From Heyndrickxia ginsengihumi (lineage in GTDB: Bacteria; Bacillota; Bacilli; Bacillales; Bacillaceae_C), in the NCBI RefSeq assembly GCF_011008565.1, contig NZ_JAAIWK010000023.1, positions 1-60,477 of the forward strand: DNA of 60,477 nucleotides, written 5' to 3'. Positions within the stretch are counted from its first letter, which is position 1; every line of letters starts with the position of its first letter. A program made the translations under genes and the position numbers. This document shows, piece by piece, positions 19,721 through 35,800 of the stretch. Below the pieces are notes generated by a model. It worked only from the letters and a program-made list of their open reading frames with translations, ran no database searches and was not told the DNA's origin.

Positions 19721-20083
19721 TTAAAATTGTAAGCCGTTTTCACGAGCTGCATCAGCAAGAGCTTTAATACGTCCGTGATATAAATAACCACCACGATCAA
19801 ATACTACTTCACTTAATCCTTTTTCTGTAGCACGTTTAGCGATTAATTCACCAACTTTTTGTGCTGCTTCAACATTACCAGTAGATTCAAGATTTAATTC
19901 TTTATCAACAGTTGAAGCACTAACTAAAGTTACACCATTTACATCATCAATTAATTGAGCGTAAATGTTTTTATTAGAACGATACACGTTCAAACGTGGA
20001 CGAGTAGGAGTTCCGCTTAACTTAGCTCGTACGCGAGCGTGTCTTTTTTTACGCACTTGGTTTTTATCAGGTTTAGTGATCAT
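19721..20083 (-). CDS. rplR: 50S ribosomal protein L18
   Basis: A 120-residue 5S rRNA-binding protein of the central protuberance. It shows [20 protein letters not shown], then [15 protein letters not shown] and [20 protein letters not shown]. The ATG at 20083 is chosen because AAAGGAGTG lies about 8 bp upstream and the length then equals B. subtilis L18 (120). An in-frame GTG at 20092 overlaps that ribosome binding site. Confidence 0.97.
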   Translation of the reverse strand: MITKPDKNQVRKKRHARVRAKLSGTPTRPRLNVYRSNKNIYAQLIDDVNGVTLVSASTVDKELNLESTGNVEAAQKVGELIAKRATEKGLSEVVFDRGGYLYHGRIKALADAARENGLQF

Positions 20084-20114
20084 CGATTTCACTCCTTTCT
20101 CAAACTATGCAGCA

Positions 20115-20651
20115 TTATTTACCAGTTTTACCTTCTTTTCTACGTACATATTCGCCTTCGTAACGAATTCCTTTTCCTTTATAAGGTTCAGGAGGACGTA
20201 CAGCGCGAATATTTGCAGCAAGAGCGCCTACACGTTCTTTACTTACGCCTTTAACGATAACTTTTGTATTAGAAGGAACATCGATTTCAAGTCCTTCTTC
20301 TGGATCAAATTCAACTGGATGAGAATAACCTACATTCAAAACAAGTTTTTTACCTTGTTTTTGAGCACGGTATCCAACACCAATTAATTCTAATGATTTT
20401 TCATAGCCTTTTGATACACCTTCAACCATGTTTGCAAGTAAGGCACGAGTTGTACCATGCAATGCACGATGATTTTTTGCATCAGAAGGGCGAGTTACGT
20501 TAATGATATTATCTTCGATGTTAATTGCGATATCAGGACTAAAGCTGCGAGTTAATTCGCCTTTAGGTCCCTTTACCGTAACGTCATTGTTATTAATTGT
20601 TACAGTAACTCCAGCTGGAATTTCAACTGGTTTTTTTCCTACACGTGACAT
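20115..20651 (-). CDS. rplF: 50S ribosomal protein L6
   Basis: A 178-residue two-domain protein near the factor-binding centre. It begins [19 protein letters not shown], and the second domain carries [15 protein letters not shown] and the signature [20 protein letters not shown]. The ATG at 20651 follows GGAGGTG by 8 bp; a GTG three codons earlier is inside that ribosome binding site. Confidence 0.98.
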   Translation of the reverse strand: MSRVGKKPVEIPAGVTVTINNNDVTVKGPKGELTRSFSPDIAINIEDNIINVTRPSDAKNHRALHGTTRALLANMVEGVSKGYEKSLELIGVGYRAQKQGKKLVLNVGYSHPVEFDPEEGLEIDVPSNTKVIVKGVSKERVGALAANIRAVRPPEPYKGKGIRYEGEYVRRKEGKTGK

Positions 20652-20679
20652 GCTTTGCACCTCCGTTCAACTTCAATTA

Positions 20680-21078
20680 TTACCAAACGTATGCTAATAC
20701 TTCTCCACCGATCTTTTTAGAACGAGCTTCTTTATCAGTTAAAACACCTTGAGAAGTAGAAACAATCGCAATACCAAGACCGTTTAATACTTTAGGAACT
20801 TCGTCAGCTTTTGCATAAACGCGAAGTCCAGGTTTACTGATACGTTTAATTCCAGTGATAACACGTTCGTTATTCGCACCATATTTCAAGAAGATCCGAA
20901 TGATTCCTTGTTTATTATCTTCAATAAATTCAACATCACGAACGAATCCTTCACGTTTAAGGATTTCAGCTACATCTTTTTTAATCTTAGAAGCAGGAAC
21001 TTCTAATTTTTCGTGACGTACTGTATTTGCATTACGAATACGAGTTAACAAATCTGCAATTGGATCTGTCATGACCAT
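20680..21078 (-). CDS. rpsH: 30S ribosomal protein S8
   Basis: A 132-residue primary 16S rRNA-binding protein. The start [18 protein letters not shown] and the C-terminal [20 protein letters not shown] are S8 hallmarks. In E. coli S8 represses the spc operon; whether that holds here is unknown. Length equals B. subtilis S8. Confidence 0.98.
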   Translation of the reverse strand: MVMTDPIADLLTRIRNANTVRHEKLEVPASKIKKDVAEILKREGFVRDVEFIEDNKQGIIRIFLKYGANNERVITGIKRISKPGLRVYAKADEVPKVLNGLGIAIVSTSQGVLTDKEARSKKIGGEVLAYVW

Positions 21079-21107
21079 TTAAATAACCTCCTTCCCAATA
21101 TTGGGTT

Positions 21108-21864
<757 letters not shown>

Positions 21865-21890
21865 GTCGTGTACCTCCCTTCATCAAAAAA

Positions 21891-22202
21891 CTATTTATCT
21901 AAAACTTCACCAGATTTTTTTGCTACACGCACTTTTTTGCCATCAACTACTTGATATCCAATACGAGTTGGCTCATTTGTTTTCGGGTCAACTACCATTA
22001 CATTAGATACGTGAATTGGTGCTTCTTTATCGAAAATTCCACCTTGTGGATTCGCTTGAGAAGGTTTTGAATGTTTTTTCACAACGTTCACACCTTCAAC
22101 AATTACACGGTCTTTTTTAGGAAAAGCTGCAAGGATAGTTCCTGTTTTGCCTTTATCTTTACCTGAAATAACCATAACTTTATCGCCTTTTTTTACATGC
22201 AT
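21891..22202 (-). CDS. rplX: 50S ribosomal protein L24
   Basis: A 103-residue assembly initiator with a KOW motif, [21 protein letters not shown], and the tract [21 protein letters not shown] prefer the ATG at 22202 because family members begin MHVKKGD. An ATG two codons earlier (22208) is also possible, as AAGGAGGTG lies 4 bp before it and 10 bp before the chosen one. Confidence 0.96.
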   Translation of the reverse strand: MHVKKGDKVMVISGKDKGKTGTILAAFPKKDRVIVEGVNVVKKHSKPSQANPQGGIFDKEAPIHVSNVMVVDPKTNEPTRIGYQVVDGKKVRVAKKSGEVLDK

Positions 22203-22238
22203 CTTCATCGCACCTCCTTAACAACAAATCATTTTTTA

Positions 22239-22634
<396 letters not shown>

Positions 22635-22652
22635 TCAATCCGAACCGATATA

Positions 22653-22916
22653 TTAAATAATAACTGCTTTTTCAACGATTTCAACAAGACGGAAACGTTT
22701 TGTCGCAGATAATGGACGAGTTTCCATAATGCTTACGATATCGCCTACTCTTGCTTCATTATTTTCATCATGAGCTTTAAATTTCTTAGAGTACTTTACG
22801 CGTTTACCGTATAGAGAATGTTTCTTGTAAGTTTCAACAAGTACAGTAATCGTTTTGTCCATTTTATCTGATACGACACGACCTGTATAAACTTTTCGTT
22901 GGTTGCGTTCACTCAT
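22653..22916 (-). CDS. rpsQ: 30S ribosomal protein S17
   Basis: An 87-residue primary rRNA-binding OB-fold protein: [39 protein letters not shown], and the signature [20 protein letters not shown]. Standard length. It follows rpmC by 20 bp. Confidence 0.98.
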   Translation of the reverse strand: MSERNQRKVYTGRVVSDKMDKTITVLVETYKKHSLYGKRVKYSKKFKAHDENNEARVGDIVSIMETRPLSATKRFRLVEIVEKAVII

Positions 22917-22936
22917 TTATCGCAAACCTCCTCCCA

Positions 22937-24223
<1,287 letters not shown>

Positions 24224-24226
24224 AAA

Positions 24227-24568
24227 TTATCCCTCCTTCTGATCTGATACTACGATAGTAATATGACTAGTACGTTTGTTGATTTGGCTTGCGCGGCCTT
24301 GTGCACGTGGACGGAAACGTTTCAGTGTTGGACCTTCATTTACATAAGCCTGTGTAACAACAAGACTGTTAATATCCATATCGTAATTATGTTCTGCATT
24401 TGCGATAGCAGATTTTAATACTTTTTCAATGACTGGTGAAGCAGCTTTTGGAGTGTATTTTAAGATTGAAATTGCTTCGCCTGCTTGCTTTCCTCGAATT
24501 AGATCAACAACTAGTCGTGCTTTACGAGGAGCAATACGAACTGTTCTTGCAACAGCTTTTGCTTGCAT
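24227..24568 (-). CDS. rplV: 50S ribosomal protein L22
   Basis: A 113-residue protein lining the exit tunnel. It opens [20 protein letters not shown] and has [20 protein letters not shown]. The tunnel loop reads [20 protein letters not shown] with no insertion or deletion of the kind linked to macrolide resistance. Confidence 0.99.
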   Translation of the reverse strand: MQAKAVARTVRIAPRKARLVVDLIRGKQAGEAISILKYTPKAASPVIEKVLKSAIANAEHNYDMDINSLVVTQAYVNEGPTLKRFRPRAQGRASQINKRTSHITIVVSDQKEG

Positions 24569-24586
24569 TGAAATGCCCTCCTCTCA

Positions 24587-24865
24587 TTAGCGTCTTGTTT
24601 TCTTATCGTCACTAGCGTGACCTTTATAAGTACGTGTTGGTGCAAATTCACCAAGTTTGTGGCCTACCATATCTTCTGTAACATATACAGGTACATGCTT
24701 GCGACCATCATAAACAGCAATTGTATGTCCAACAAATGCTGGGAAAATCGTTGAACGACGTGACCAAGTTTTAATTACTTGCTTTTTGTTATCTGCATTT
24801 AATTTTTCAACCTTTACCATTAAATGATCATCAACAAAAGGCCCTTTTTTTAAGCTGCGACCCAT
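24587..24865 (-). CDS. rpsS: 30S ribosomal protein S19
   Basis: A 92-residue head protein at the A-site side. The start [20 protein letters not shown] and the signature [20 protein letters not shown] followed by [15 protein letters not shown] are diagnostic. Length is standard (92). Confidence 0.99.
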   Translation of the reverse strand: MGRSLKKGPFVDDHLMVKVEKLNADNKKQVIKTWSRRSTIFPAFVGHTIAVYDGRKHVPVYVTEDMVGHKLGEFAPTRTYKGHASDDKKTRR

Positions 24866-24925
24866 GGTCGAACCTCCCTTCGTGATTGCGCTACGGTCCT
24901 TATTTTGAACCGTAGTTCAACCGCA

Positions 24926-25786
<861 letters not shown>

Positions 25787-25790
25787 CTAA

Positions 25791-26075
25791 TTAAAGTTCA
25801 AAGATTTCAATTTCTTTGCTATCAGCAGTTAAAGTAACAATAGCTTTACGGCGCTTGTTAGTGTAACCTGCAAAACGACCCATGCGTTTAAGTTTGCCTT
25901 TGTAATTTGCAATGTTTACTTTTGCAACTTTTACACCAAATACTTCTTCGATTGCGTCTTTTACTTGCGTTTTGTTCGCTTTAACATCAACTTCGAATGT
26001 GTATTTTTTATCGGCAACAACTTGCATAGAACGTTCAGTAATTACGGGGCGCTTAATGATATCACGAGCTTCCAT
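25791..26075 (-). CDS. rplW: 50S ribosomal protein L23
   Basis: A 94-residue protein at the tunnel exit that docks trigger factor and SRP. Blocks are [37 protein letters not shown] and [20 protein letters not shown]. Its start codon overlaps the end of rplD by one base. Confidence 0.98.
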   Translation of the reverse strand: MEARDIIKRPVITERSMQVVADKKYTFEVDVKANKTQVKDAIEEVFGVKVAKVNIANYKGKLKRMGRFAGYTNKRRKAIVTLTADSKEIEIFEL

Positions 26076-26698
26076 TATCCAAGCACCTCCTCTACTTTTT
26101 CAACAGCAGCTTTAGTCATAATTAAATGGTCATGACTTACTACATCTAAAACATTAATACCGTTAGCTTCAACAACAGTTACTCCAGGTATATTACGAGC
26201 AGAAAGTGCAACATTTTCATCTAAACCATCTGTTACAACAAGAGCTTTCTTATTTACAGATAGATTTTTAAGAACTGCAACAAATTCTTTTGTTTTTGGA
26301 GCATTGAAGTTTAATGCATCTAGTACTAAAATGCTTTCTTCTTGTACTTTAGAAGATAACGCAGATTTAATTGCTAAACGACGTACTTTTTTAGGTAATT
26401 TATAGCTATAGCTACGTGGAACAGGACCAAATACAGTACCACCACCACGCCATTGTGGAGAACGGATAGAACCTTGACGGGCACGACCTGTACCTTTTTG
26501 ACGCCATGGTTTACGACCACCGCCACGTACTTCTGAGCGACCTTTTACTTTATGTGTTCCTTGACGAAGTGAAGCTCTTTGCATAACGACTGCTTCAAAT
26601 ACAACATGGTTATTAGGTTCAATACCAAACACTGAATCGTTAAGTTCTACTTCACCAACTTTTGATCCGGTTTGATTGTATAGAGCAACTTTTGGCAT
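26075..26698 (-). CDS. rplD: 50S ribosomal protein L4
   Basis: A 207-residue protein whose extended loop reaches the exit tunnel. It opens [20 protein letters not shown]; the loop has [20 protein letters not shown] and [19 protein letters not shown], with no alteration typical of macrolide resistance. L4 autoregulates the S10 operon in E. coli; in Bacillus this is not established. Confidence 0.98.
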   Translation of the reverse strand: MPKVALYNQTGSKVGEVELNDSVFGIEPNNHVVFEAVVMQRASLRQGTHKVKGRSEVRGGGRKPWRQKGTGRARQGSIRSPQWRGGGTVFGPVPRSYSYKLPKKVRRLAIKSALSSKVQEESILVLDALNFNAPKTKEFVAVLKNLSVNKKALVVTDGLDENVALSARNIPGVTVVEANGINVLDVVSHDHLIMTKAAVEKVEEVLG

Positions 26699-26725
26699 TC
26701 CTGTTTCCTCCTTTCTGAATAAATA

Positions 26726-27355
26726 TTATTGTGCTTTAATCGCTGATTTCACGATAACCATTGATTTTTTAGGACCAGGAACGTTCCCTTTTACTAAAAG
26801 TAGATTGCGTTCTGCATCAACTTTAACGATTTGAAGGTTTTGAATTGTAATTCTTTCTCCTCCAGTACGTCCAGGTAATGCTTTTTGCTTAAATACACGG
26901 TTTGGCGCTACAGGTCCCATTGAACCAGGACGACGATGGTAACGAGAACCGTGGGCCATTGGACCACGAGATTGACCATGACGTTTAATTACGCCTTGGA
27001 ATCCTTTACCTTTAGAGATTCCAGTAACGTCTACGATGTCACCTTCCGCAAAAATATCTACTTTGACTTCTTGACCAATTTCAAAATCACCAGTGTTTAC
27101 TCCGTTAAATTCACGAATGAAGCGCTTAGGAGCAGTATTGGCTTTTGCAACATGACCTTTTTCAGGCTTGTTTGCTAATTTATCGCGTTTATCTGAAAAA
27201 CCAAGTTGGATCGCTTCATAGCCATCTGTTTCAGCAGTTTTCTTTTGAAGAACAACGTTTGGCGCTGCTTCAATAACAGTAACTGGAATAAGATCACCAT
27301 TTTCAGCGAATACTTGTGTCATACCGATTTTTCTTCCTAAGATTCCTTTGGTCAC
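26726..27355 (-). CDS. rplC: 50S ribosomal protein L3
   Basis: A 209-residue early assembly protein near the peptidyl-transferase centre. It opens [20 protein letters not shown] and carries the L3 signature [20 protein letters not shown] with the central-loop [19 protein letters not shown]. Standard length. Follows rpsJ by 36 bp. Confidence 0.99.
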   Translation of the reverse strand: MTKGILGRKIGMTQVFAENGDLIPVTVIEAAPNVVLQKKTAETDGYEAIQLGFSDKRDKLANKPEKGHVAKANTAPKRFIREFNGVNTGDFEIGQEVKVDIFAEGDIVDVTGISKGKGFQGVIKRHGQSRGPMAHGSRYHRRPGSMGPVAPNRVFKQKALPGRTGGERITIQNLQIVKVDAERNLLLVKGNVPGPKKSMVIVKSAIKAQ

Positions 27356-27391
27356 GAGTCACACCTCCTAATATATTATCAAATATGTTTA

Positions 27392-27826
<435 letters not shown>

Positions 27827-27832
27827 TCATCT

Positions 27833-27861
27833 ATTATACACATATCGCCCATGAAATGCAA
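27833..27861 (-). promoter_or_regulatory. Sigma-A promoter of the S10-spc-alpha superoperon
   Basis: Minus-strand TTGCAT (27856-27861), 17-bp spacer, TATAAT (27833-27838). It lies downstream of the tuf terminator and is the only strong promoter seen before rplQ about 15 kb later. Confidence 0.9.
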
Positions 27862-27954
27862 CACGTATATAATATTTAATTGGTTTTTCAACACTTTTTC
27901 TATTATACATATTTAATACCAATACATCAAGTTTTACAAAAAAGAAATAAAAAC

Positions 27955-27991
27955 CAAAAAAGAGCAATTGGAAGACCAACTGCTCTTTTTC
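27955..27991 (-). terminator. Terminator after tuf, end of the str operon
   Basis: Minus-strand AAGAGCAGTTGG pairs with CCAATTGCTCTT (one G-U) around a short TCTT loop, followed by TTTTTT. It begins 17 bp past the tuf stop. Confidence 0.92.
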
Positions 27992-28007
27992 TTATTAATC
28001 ATGAAGA

Positions 28008-29195
28008 TTATTTTTCGATTGAAGATACTGATCCAGCACCTACAGTACGTCCACCTTCACGGATTGAGAACTTAGTTCCTTCTTCGATAGCGATTGGAGA
28101 AATAAGTTCCACAGTCATTTCAATGTTATCTCCAGGCATTACCATTTCAACACCTTCTGGTAATTGGATGATTCCAGTTACATCAGTAGTACGGAAATAG
28201 AATTGTGGACGATAGTTAGAGAAGAATGGAGTATGACGTCCACCTTCTTCTTTAGAAAGAACGTAAACTTGTGCTTTAAATTTTGTATGTGGTGTAATTG
28301 AACCTGGTTTAGCCAATACTTGACCACGTTGTACATCTTCACGAGCAACCCCACGGAGAAGAGCTCCAATGTTGTCACCAGCTTCTGCATAGTCAAGAAG
28401 TTTACGGAACATTTCAACACCAGTTACAGTTGTTGAAGCAGGTTCTTCAGAAAGACCGATGATTTCAACAACGTCACCAACTTTAAGTTGTCCACGTTCA
28501 ACACGACCTGTAGCAACAGTACCACGTCCAGTAATTGAGAACACGTCTTCAACTGGCATCATGAATGGTTTATCAGTTTCACGTTGTGGAGTTGGAATGT
28601 ATTCATCAACAGCATCCATAAGTTCGATGATTTTAGCTTCCCATTCTGCATCGCCTTCAAGAGCTTTAAGAGCAGAACCTTTAATTACAGGAATATCATC
28701 TCCTGGGAAATCATATTCAGAAAGTAAGTCACGAACTTCCATTTCTACTAATTCAAGTAATTCTTCGTCGTCTACCATGTCGCATTTGTTTAAGAATACA
28801 ACGATGTAAGGAACACCTACTTGACGAGAAAGAAGGATATGTTCACGAGTTTGTGGCATTGGACCATCAGCAGCAGAAACTACTAAGATAGCTCCGTCCA
28901 TTTGTGCAGCACCAGTGATCATGTTTTTAACGTAGTCAGCATGTCCTGGGCAGTCAACGTGTGCATAGTGGCGTTTTTCAGTTTCATACTCAACGTGTGC
29001 AGTATTAATTGTGATACCACGCTCACGTTCTTCTGGTGCACCGTCGATTTGATCATATGCACGAGCTTCAGCTTTACCTGATTTAGATAAAACAGTTGTG
29101 ATAGCAGCTGTTAAAGTAGTTTTACCATGGTCAACGTGACCGATTGTTCCAATGTTAGCATGTTCTTTTGAACGATCGAATTTTTCTTTAGCCAT
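28008..29195 (-). CDS. tuf: Translation elongation factor Tu
   Basis: A 395-residue GTPase delivering aminoacyl-tRNA to the ribosome. G motifs: GHVDHGKTT (residues 18-26), [20 protein letters not shown] and SALKA. Domains 2 and 3 follow, ending with [13 protein letters not shown]. Length equals B. subtilis EF-Tu to within one residue. It is last in the str operon, with a candidate promoter of its own. Confidence 0.99.
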   Translation of the reverse strand: MAKEKFDRSKEHANIGTIGHVDHGKTTLTAAITTVLSKSGKAEARAYDQIDGAPEERERGITINTAHVEYETEKRHYAHVDCPGHADYVKNMITGAAQMDGAILVVSAADGPMPQTREHILLSRQVGVPYIVVFLNKCDMVDDEELLELVEMEVRDLLSEYDFPGDDIPVIKGSALKALEGDAEWEAKIIELMDAVDEYIPTPQRETDKPFMMPVEDVFSITGRGTVATGRVERGQLKVGDVVEIIGLSEEPASTTVTGVEMFRKLLDYAEAGDNIGALLRGVAREDVQRGQVLAKPGSITPHTKFKAQVYVLSKEEGGRHTPFFSNYRPQFYFRTTDVTGIIQLPEGVEMVMPGDNIEMTVELISPIAIEEGTKFSIREGGRTVGAGSVSSIEK

Positions 29196-29294
29196 TAGGA
29201 AATCCTCCTTAATATGTTAAATTAGATTTTTAAGTATATTAGAAGCTTTAAAGTGGCATTACCAACTTTAAAGCGACATACCATTATAGTAGTA

Positions 29295-29323
29295 GTTATA
29301 CTGTATTAAAGCGAATAAATCAA
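29295..29323 (-). promoter_or_regulatory. Candidate promoter for tuf
   Basis: Minus-strand TTGATT (29318-29323), 17-bp spacer, TATAAC (29295-29300), just past the fusA stop, with a 100-nt leader to tuf. An extra promoter for the most abundant protein is expected, but neither box is perfect. Confidence 0.55.
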
Positions 29324-31402
29324 TTATTCGCCTTTATTTTTTTTGATAATTTCTTCTGAAATTGCTTTTGGTACTTCTTCATAGTGATCAAAGTGCATAG
29401 TGAATACACCACGACCTTGTGTGCTTGAACGAAGTGCAGTAGCATAACCAAACATTTCAGAAAGTGGAACAAACGCACGAACAACTTGAGCATTACCGCG
29501 AGCTTCCATACCTTCTACACGGCCACGACGAGCTGTAATTTGTCCCATGATATCGCCTAAGTATTCTTCAGGGATAACAACTTCAACTCTCATAACAGGT
29601 TCTAATAGAACTGGATCACATTTTGAAGCAGCATTTTTAAGTGCTAATGAAGCAGCAATTTTAAACGCCATTTCACTTGAATCGACATCATGGTAAGAAC
29701 CGTCATAAAGTTTAGCTTTGATATCAACTAATGGATAACCAGCTAGTACCCCACGTTGAAGTGCATCTTCAAGACCAGCTTGTACAGCTGGGATGTATTC
29801 ACGTGGAACTACACCACCGACAATTGCATTTTCGAATTCAAAACCTTTTCCTTCTTCATTTGGAGTGAATTCAATCCAAACGTCACCGTATTGTCCGCGT
29901 CCACCAGATTGACGAGCGAACTTACCTTGAACTTGTGCAGACTTACGGAAAGTTTCACGGTAAGCAACTTGTGGAGCACCAACATTGGCTTCAACTTTGA
30001 ATTCACGTTTCATACGGTCAACGATAATATCAAGGTGAAGTTCACCCATACCAGCAATGATTGTTTGACCTGTTTCTTGGTCAGTATGAGCACGGAATGT
30101 TGGATCCTCTTCTTGTAATTTTTGAAGAGCTGTTGTCATCTTATCTTGGTCTGCTTTAGATTTAGGTTCAACAGACAATTGAATTACAGGTTCAGGGAAT
30201 TCCATAGACTCTAGGATTACAAGGTTTTTCTCATCACATAGAGTATCACCTGTAGTTGTATCTTTTAAACCTACTGCAGCAGCGATGTCTCCAGCGTAAA
30301 CTTCAGAAATTTCATTACGGTGGTTCGCGTGCATTTGAAGAATACGACCTACACGTTCACGTTTGCCTTTTGTTGAGTTTTGTACATAAGATCCTGAACT
30401 TAAAGTTCCTGAATATACACGGAAGAATGTTAACTTCCCAACAAATGGGTCAGTCATAACTTTAAACGCTAACGCAGAGAATGGTTCATCATCGCTTGAA
30501 GGACGTGTTACTTCTTCATCTGAACCAGGAATAGTACCTTTAATTGCTGGTACATCTAATGGTGATGGGAGGTAATCAATAACAGCATCAAGCATTAATT
30601 GAACACCTTTGTTTTTGAACGCAGACCCACAAAGAACAGGGAAGAATTCAACATTAATGGTACTCTTACGAATAGCAGCTTTTAATTCTTCTTTAGAAAT
30701 TTCTTCGCCACCAAGGTATTTTTCCATTAATTCTTCATCAAGTTCAGCAACTGCTTCAATTAGTTTTTCACGGTACTCATCTGCTTGATCTTTGTATTCT
30801 TCAGGAATATCACGAACTTCGATATCTGTACCTAAGTCATTACCATAGAATGTTGCTTTCATTTCAATTAAGTCAATGATACCTTCGAAATTATCTTCAG
30901 CACCAATTGGTAATTGAATTGCATGAGCGTTTGCTTGTAGACGATCATGGATAGTATTTACAGAATATAAAAAGTCTGCACCGATTTTATCCATTTTATT
31001 TACAAACACAATACGAGGAACCCCGTATGTTGTAGCTTGTCGCCAAACTGTTTCAGTTTGTGGCTCTACACCAGATTGTGCATCTAGAACTGCTACAGCA
31101 CCATCTAATACACGAAGAGAACGTTCTACTTCAACAGTGAAGTCTACGTGCCCTGGAGTATCGATAATGTTTACACGATGGTTGTTCCATTGTGCAGTTG
31201 TTGCAGCAGATGTGATTGTGATACCACGCTCTTGCTCTTGTGCCATCCAGTCCATTTGAGACGCACCTTCATGAGTTTCACCGATCTTATGAATACGACC
31301 AGTGTAGTAAAGGATACGCTCAGTAGTTGTAGTTTTACCAGCATCAATGTGAGCCATGATACCGATATTACGAGTGTTTTCTAAGGAGAACTCTCTTGGC
31401 AT
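29324..31402 (-). CDS. fusA: Translation elongation factor G
   Basis: A 692-residue translocase GTPase. G motifs: [19 protein letters not shown] (P-loop), [20 protein letters not shown] and [11 protein letters not shown]. Domains II to V follow, with [18 protein letters not shown] in domain III and [17 protein letters not shown] in domain V. Length equals B. subtilis EF-G (692). It lies 46 bp after rpsG. Confidence 0.99.
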   Translation of the reverse strand: MPREFSLENTRNIGIMAHIDAGKTTTTERILYYTGRIHKIGETHEGASQMDWMAQEQERGITITSAATTAQWNNHRVNIIDTPGHVDFTVEVERSLRVLDGAVAVLDAQSGVEPQTETVWRQATTYGVPRIVFVNKMDKIGADFLYSVNTIHDRLQANAHAIQLPIGAEDNFEGIIDLIEMKATFYGNDLGTDIEVRDIPEEYKDQADEYREKLIEAVAELDEELMEKYLGGEEISKEELKAAIRKSTINVEFFPVLCGSAFKNKGVQLMLDAVIDYLPSPLDVPAIKGTIPGSDEEVTRPSSDDEPFSALAFKVMTDPFVGKLTFFRVYSGTLSSGSYVQNSTKGKRERVGRILQMHANHRNEISEVYAGDIAAAVGLKDTTTGDTLCDEKNLVILESMEFPEPVIQLSVEPKSKADQDKMTTALQKLQEEDPTFRAHTDQETGQTIIAGMGELHLDIIVDRMKREFKVEANVGAPQVAYRETFRKSAQVQGKFARQSGGRGQYGDVWIEFTPNEEGKGFEFENAIVGGVVPREYIPAVQAGLEDALQRGVLAGYPLVDIKAKLYDGSYHDVDSSEMAFKIAASLALKNAASKCDPVLLEPVMRVEVVIPEEYLGDIMGQITARRGRVEGMEARGNAQVVRAFVPLSEMFGYATALRSSTQGRGVFTMHFDHYEEVPKAISEEIIKKNKGE

Positions 31403-31448
31403 CTCGTATTTCTCCTTCCTTTAACTAGATTTTAGGAGTATAAAATTA

Positions 31449-31952
<504 letters not shown>

Positions 31953-31960
31953 TTAAGTTA

Positions 31961-32380
<420 letters not shown>

Positions 32381-32436
32381 CTACTTTTCCTCCCTTCGAA
32401 TAATTTAAGTCCACACATCCAGGTGGTTCATTTAAA

Positions 32437-32477
32437 TGTAAAAACATATTTTTGCAGTGTATACCGCAAAAATGTTT
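32437..32477 (-). terminator. Terminator-like hairpin between rplGB and rpsL
   Basis: Minus-strand AAACATTTTTGC pairs with GCAAAAATATGTTT (one bulge) around GGTATACACT, followed by TTACATTT. It overlaps the rplGB stop codon. The short T run suggests partial termination or attenuation of the downstream str genes rather than a full stop. Confidence 0.45.
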
Positions 32478-32724
32478 AATAAATAAGTGCAACAGTTGCA
32501 GCTCCAACTTCAATACCACATGTCTTACCAAGTTGTTTCATAGAATCAACATAAGTAACTGGTATATGAAACTCTTGAGCGATATTCACAACTTTACTAG
32601 TTATTGCTGGGTCAGCATCTTCAGCAACAAGAAGTTCATTTACTTTACTCGCCTTAAGAGCTTTTACTGTTTGTTTTGTCCCTACAATAATTTCTTTAGC
32701 CTGAGTTACTTTTTCATAAGACAT
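32476..32724 (-). CDS. rplGB: L7Ae-family kink-turn RNA-binding protein (YbxF)
   Basis: An 82-residue L7Ae/L30e-fold protein: [20 protein letters not shown], then [16 protein letters not shown] and [21 protein letters not shown]. subtilis YbxF binds kink-turn RNA; its in vivo target is uncertain. The ATG at 32724 follows GGAGGATG and gives the B. subtilis length (82); earlier in-frame codons lack a ribosome binding site. Located between rpoC and rpsL, the conserved place. Confidence 0.94.
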   Translation of the reverse strand: MSYEKVTQAKEIIVGTKQTVKALKASKVNELLVAEDADPAITSKVVNIAQEFHIPVTYVDSMKQLGKTCGIEVGAATVALIY

Positions 32725-32826
32725 ATTTAACATCCTCCAAAGTATACAGGTAATTGATAGGAGCACCTTGAATATATTATCATTTTAAAAATTCAAAGTC
32801 AACATCCATCTTCTTAAAATTTAATA

Positions 32827-32862
32827 TTTCTATGTGCCGATACTAATACCGGCACATAGAAA
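32827..32862 (-). terminator. 13-bp perfect hairpin after rpoC
   Basis: Arms 32827-32839 and 32850-32862 (TTTCTATGTGCCG with CGGCACATAGAAA) are perfectly complementary around a 10-nt loop, starting 8 bp after the rpoC stop. Only TATTAAATTTT follows on the minus strand, a poor U-tract, so it may be a weak terminator or an mRNA-end stabiliser. Confidence 0.6.
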
Positions 32863-32870
32863 TGATTTTA

Positions 32871-35800
32871 TTAATCAACTGGTACTTCTTCTTCTGTTTT
32901 AACAACTTCTGTTTGGGCTTTACGATAACGTGTCATACCAGTACCTGCTGGAACAAGTTTACCGATAATAACATTTTCTTTTAATCCTAGAAGTTCATCG
33001 CGTTTACCCTTAATAGCAGCATCTGTCAACACACGTGTTGTTTCTTGGAATGATGCAGCTGATAAGAATGAATCTGTTTCTAAGGATGCTTTTGTAATAC
33101 CCAATAGAATTGGTCGGCCAGTTGCTGGTTGGTTACCTTCAATCAAAGCTCTTTCGTTTGCTTCGGTAAATTGGTGAATATCAAGTAATGATCCCGGCAA
33201 TACATCAGTATCTCCAGCGTCAAGTACTCGGACTTTGCGAAGCATTTGACGTACCATTACTTCAATATGTTTATCACCGATTTCAACCCCTTGCATACGA
33301 TAAACCTTTTGCACTTCATGAAGCAAGTATTCTTGAACAGTTTTAACGTCTGTTACACGTAGCAAGTCTTTAGGATCAATTGAACCTTCAGTTAATTCTT
33401 GACCTCTAACAACATGGCTGTCAACTGCCACTTTTAATCGTGACGTGTAAGGTGCTGTATATGTGCGTGTCTCAACTGCACCTTGAATTACGATTTCGTA
33501 TTGGCGGTCACGACCTTCACTAATGGATGTTACAACACCATCAACCTCAGAGATCACCGCTTGACCTTTTGGATTTCTTGCTTCAAACAACTCTTGGATA
33601 CGAGGAAGACCTTGTGTAATATCGTCTCCTGCTACTCCACCAGTATGGAATGTACGCATTGTTAACTGTGTACCAGGTTCACCGATAGATTGAGCAGCAA
33701 TAATACCAACTGCTTCACCTACTTCAACTTCTTGACCTGTAGCTAAATTACGTCCATAACATTTCTTACACACACCATGACGAGTGTTACATGTAAACGC
33801 TGAACGAATCCAAACTTTTTCATAACCGGCATCTACAATTTCTTTCGCAACATCTTCGTTGATGAAACCATTCTCTTCTACAAGAATCTCACCAGTTTCA
33901 GGATGTTTAATTGTTTTTCTTGAATATCTGCCAATTAAGCGTTCTTCAAGAGATTCAATGATTTCATTTCCTTCTTTAAGTGCACTAATTAGCAATCCTC
34001 TATCTGTACCACAATCATCTTCACGGATGATAACATCTTGTGCTACATCAACGAGACGACGTGTCAAGTAACCAGAGTCAGCTGTTTTAAGGGCTGTATC
34101 GGCAAGACCTTTACGGGCACCATGTGTCGAAATAAAGTACTCTTGTACAGTTAAGCCTTCACGGAAACTTGATTTAATTGGCAACTCAATAATACGACCA
34201 GCTGGGTTGGCCATCAGACCACGCATACCAGCAAGCTGGGTAAAGTTTGAGGCGTTACCACGGGCTCCTGAGTCACTCATCATAAAGATTGGGTTCCGTT
34301 TATCGAGAGAAGCCATTAGCTTACCTTGGATCGTGTCTTTAGCAGCACTCCAAATAGAAATGACTCTGTCGTAACGTTCATCTTCAGTAATAAGACCACG
34401 TCTAAACTGTTTCATGACCTTATCAACTTTAATTTGCGCTTCATGAAGGATTTCTTCTTTTTCTCCTAATACAACAATATCTGCTACCCCAACAGTAATA
34501 CCTGCTTTAGTAGAATATTTGAACCCTAGATCTTTCAAGCGGTCAAGCATCTTAGAAGTTTCAGTAATCTTAAATCGTTTGAACACTTCAGCAATGATGC
34601 TTCCTAGGAATCCTTTAACAAACGGCTTATTAAGCGGTTGTTTTTTAATATACTCTTTTACATCAACAGTCGGATCAACAAAATACTTTTCTGGTGTTTT
34701 TTCTTCCAGATTCGATTTTGTTGGCTCGTTGATATACGGGAAGCTTTTTGGCAAAATTTCGTTAAAAATAACTTTACCAGCAGTTGTAATTAATAATTGT
34801 TCATTTTGTTTTTCTGTAAATGTTGGATTATTTAGAGAACCAGCTTTAATCGCAATACGCGTATGGAAATGAACATAACCATTTTGATAAGCAAGATGCA
34901 CTTCATTCACATTATTAAATATTGATCCTTCACCTACAGCATCTTCACGTTCTAAAGTAAGATAATAGTTACCTAATACCATATCTTGAGATGGTGTAAC
35001 AACTGGTTTACCATCTTTCGGATTTAGAATGTTTTGCGCTGCTAACATCAACATACGTGCTTCAGCTTGAGCTTCTGCTGATAATGGAACGTGGACAGCC
35101 ATTTGGTCACCATCAAAGTCCGCGTTGTATGCTGTACATACAAGTGGATGAAGGCGAATAGCGCGTCCTTCAACAAGCGTTGGTTCAAAAGCTTGAATCC
35201 CTAATCTATGCAAAGTCGGTGCACGGTTAAGTAATACTGGGTGTTCCTTAATAACTTCTTCTAGGACATCCCAAATTTCCGGCTGTAAACGTTCGATTTT
35301 ACGTTTAGCACTCTTAATATTGTGAGCTAAACCTTTTTCAACTAGCTCTTTCATAACAAAAGGTTTGAACAATTCAATTGCCATTTCACGCGGCAGACCA
35401 CATTGATACATTTTTAAGTTTGGTCCTACAACGATAACAGAACGGCCAGAGTAGTCAACACGTTTACCTAACAAGTTTTGACGGAATCGACCTTGTTTAC
35501 CTTTCAGCATATGAGATAGTGATTTTAATGGACGGTTACCTGGTCCAGTTACAGGACGGCCACGGCGACCATTATCAATCAACGCATCTACAGCTTCTTG
35601 TAGCATACGTTTTTCGTTTTGAACAATGATACTTGGAGCACCAAGATCTAACAATCGTTTTAAACGGTTGTTACGGTTAATAACACGACGGTATAAATCA
35701 TTCAAGTCAGAAGTAGCAAATCTTCCACCTTCCAATTGAACCATTGGACGTAATTCAGGCGGTATAACAGGAAGAACATCTAGAATCATCCAATCTGGAT

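Noticed and set aside
19965-20387. 140-codon plus-strand frame opposite rplR and rplF
   Set aside because: Phe/Ser/Thr-rich antisense shadow that spans two well-established genes.
28459-28809. 116-codon plus-strand frame opposite tuf
   Set aside because: Ser/Thr-rich antisense shadow of tuf codon bias.
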